The translations under genes and the position numbers were made by a program. The notes below the pieces were generated by a model that was not told the origin of the DNA, searched no databases, and saw nothing but the letters and a program-made list of their open reading frames with translations. A stretch of 37,057 nucleotides of DNA from the NCBI GenBank assembly GCA_014860395.1, contig JACZJU010000095.1:1-37057 (forward strand). Direction: 5' to 3'. This document shows positions 36,988 through 37,057 of this stretch, one piece after another; the first letter of the stretch is position 1; each line of letters starts with the position of its first letter. Origin of the DNA: Burkholderiales bacterium (GTDB taxonomy: Bacteria; Pseudomonadota; Gammaproteobacteria; Burkholderiales; SG8-39).

Positions 36988-37057
36988 ATGAGCCTCACGA
37001 CGAAGTTCACCGAGGCCTTCGGTGTCGAGCACCCGATCGCCCAGGGCGGTATGCAGT
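36988..37057 (+). CDS. Nitronate monooxygenase family protein, N-terminal fragment
   Basis: Only 23 complete codons lie in the window (MSLTTKFTEAFGVEHPIAQG and on to GMQ). FGVEHPIAQGGMQ is the first strand and FMN-binding start of 2-nitropropane dioxygenase/nitronate monooxygenase proteins. AGGGAGATGTCCAT provides the ribosome-binding site. The gene continues beyond the window. Assignment is based on this short but distinctive start. Confidence 0.8.
   Translation, partial: MSLTTKFTEAFGVEHPIAQGGMQ

Overview
The window is a GC-rich (roughly 60-65 %), gene-dense bacterial chromosome segment. Gene order (pyrG-kdsA-eno-ftsB), an ETF-ubiquinone oxidoreductase, an acetoacetyl-CoA synthetase, a Liv-type amino-acid importer and an Mla-type lipid transporter all point to a betaproteobacterium, probably an environmental relative of Burkholderiales or Nitrosomonadales. 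This placement is inferred from gene content and repeat style, not from a marker-gene search. No rRNA, tRNA, CRISPR array, transposase or phage gene was found.

Layout. (1) 1-2999: the end of livH, then livM, livG and livF of a branched-chain amino-acid/amide ABC importer. Two tiny ORFs are wedged at the livM/livG and livG/livF junctions. (2) 3000-4820: a REP-like hairpin, a HAD hydrolase, then a lower-GC minus-strand island (small membrane protein, Txe/Phd-type toxin-antitoxin) bounded by integron attC-like sequences. (3) 5062-11106: an SDR enzyme, a DUF3014 protein, an overlapping minus-strand operon of a divergent PRPP synthetase, a phosphoribosyltransferase and a CBS-domain protein, an LpxR-type outer-membrane lipid A deacylase and a GNAT acetyltransferase. 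(4) 11128-15274: ETF-QO divergent from a thioesterase and acetoacetyl-CoA synthetase, consistent with acyl-CoA and ketone-body use. (5) 15275-15962: a gene-free stretch with a Pseudomonas-type REP-like hairpin, a strong candidate minus-strand small RNA with a CCUCC-rich loop and intrinsic terminator, and a pair of diverged direct repeats. (6) 15963-21371: a hybrid sensor kinase with a LytS-type membrane receptor, convergent with an unusual ACP / acyl-AMP ligase / PlsC fusion. (7) 21511-27148: hutI, then the housekeeping run pyrG-kdsA-eno-ftsB. (8) 27243-30822: a PhyH dioxygenase, HicAB toxin-antitoxin, an attC-like palindrome, a lipoprotein and a dehydrogenase with a SAF domain. (9) 30832-33676: a three-gene Mla/MCE operon on the minus strand. 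(10) 33883-37057: a series of NAD(P)-dependent oxidoreductases and the start of a nitronate monooxygenase gene.

The most unusual signals are outside the ordinary genes. One 114-bp element, present twice (2173-2286 and 24513-24626), encodes related 37-residue peptides. Each copy starts in a four-base ATGA overlap with the upstream gene's stop, and each carries a GGAGG at the same offset before the downstream gene. A different 20-codon mini-ORF does the same job between livM and livG, with ATGA overlaps at both ends. They look like mobile or modular translational-coupling linkers inside operons. The second candidate is the small RNA at 15335-15413. The third is the pair of 88-89-bp attC-like palindromes next to two toxin-antitoxin modules, suggesting integron-derived cassettes without an integrase in view.
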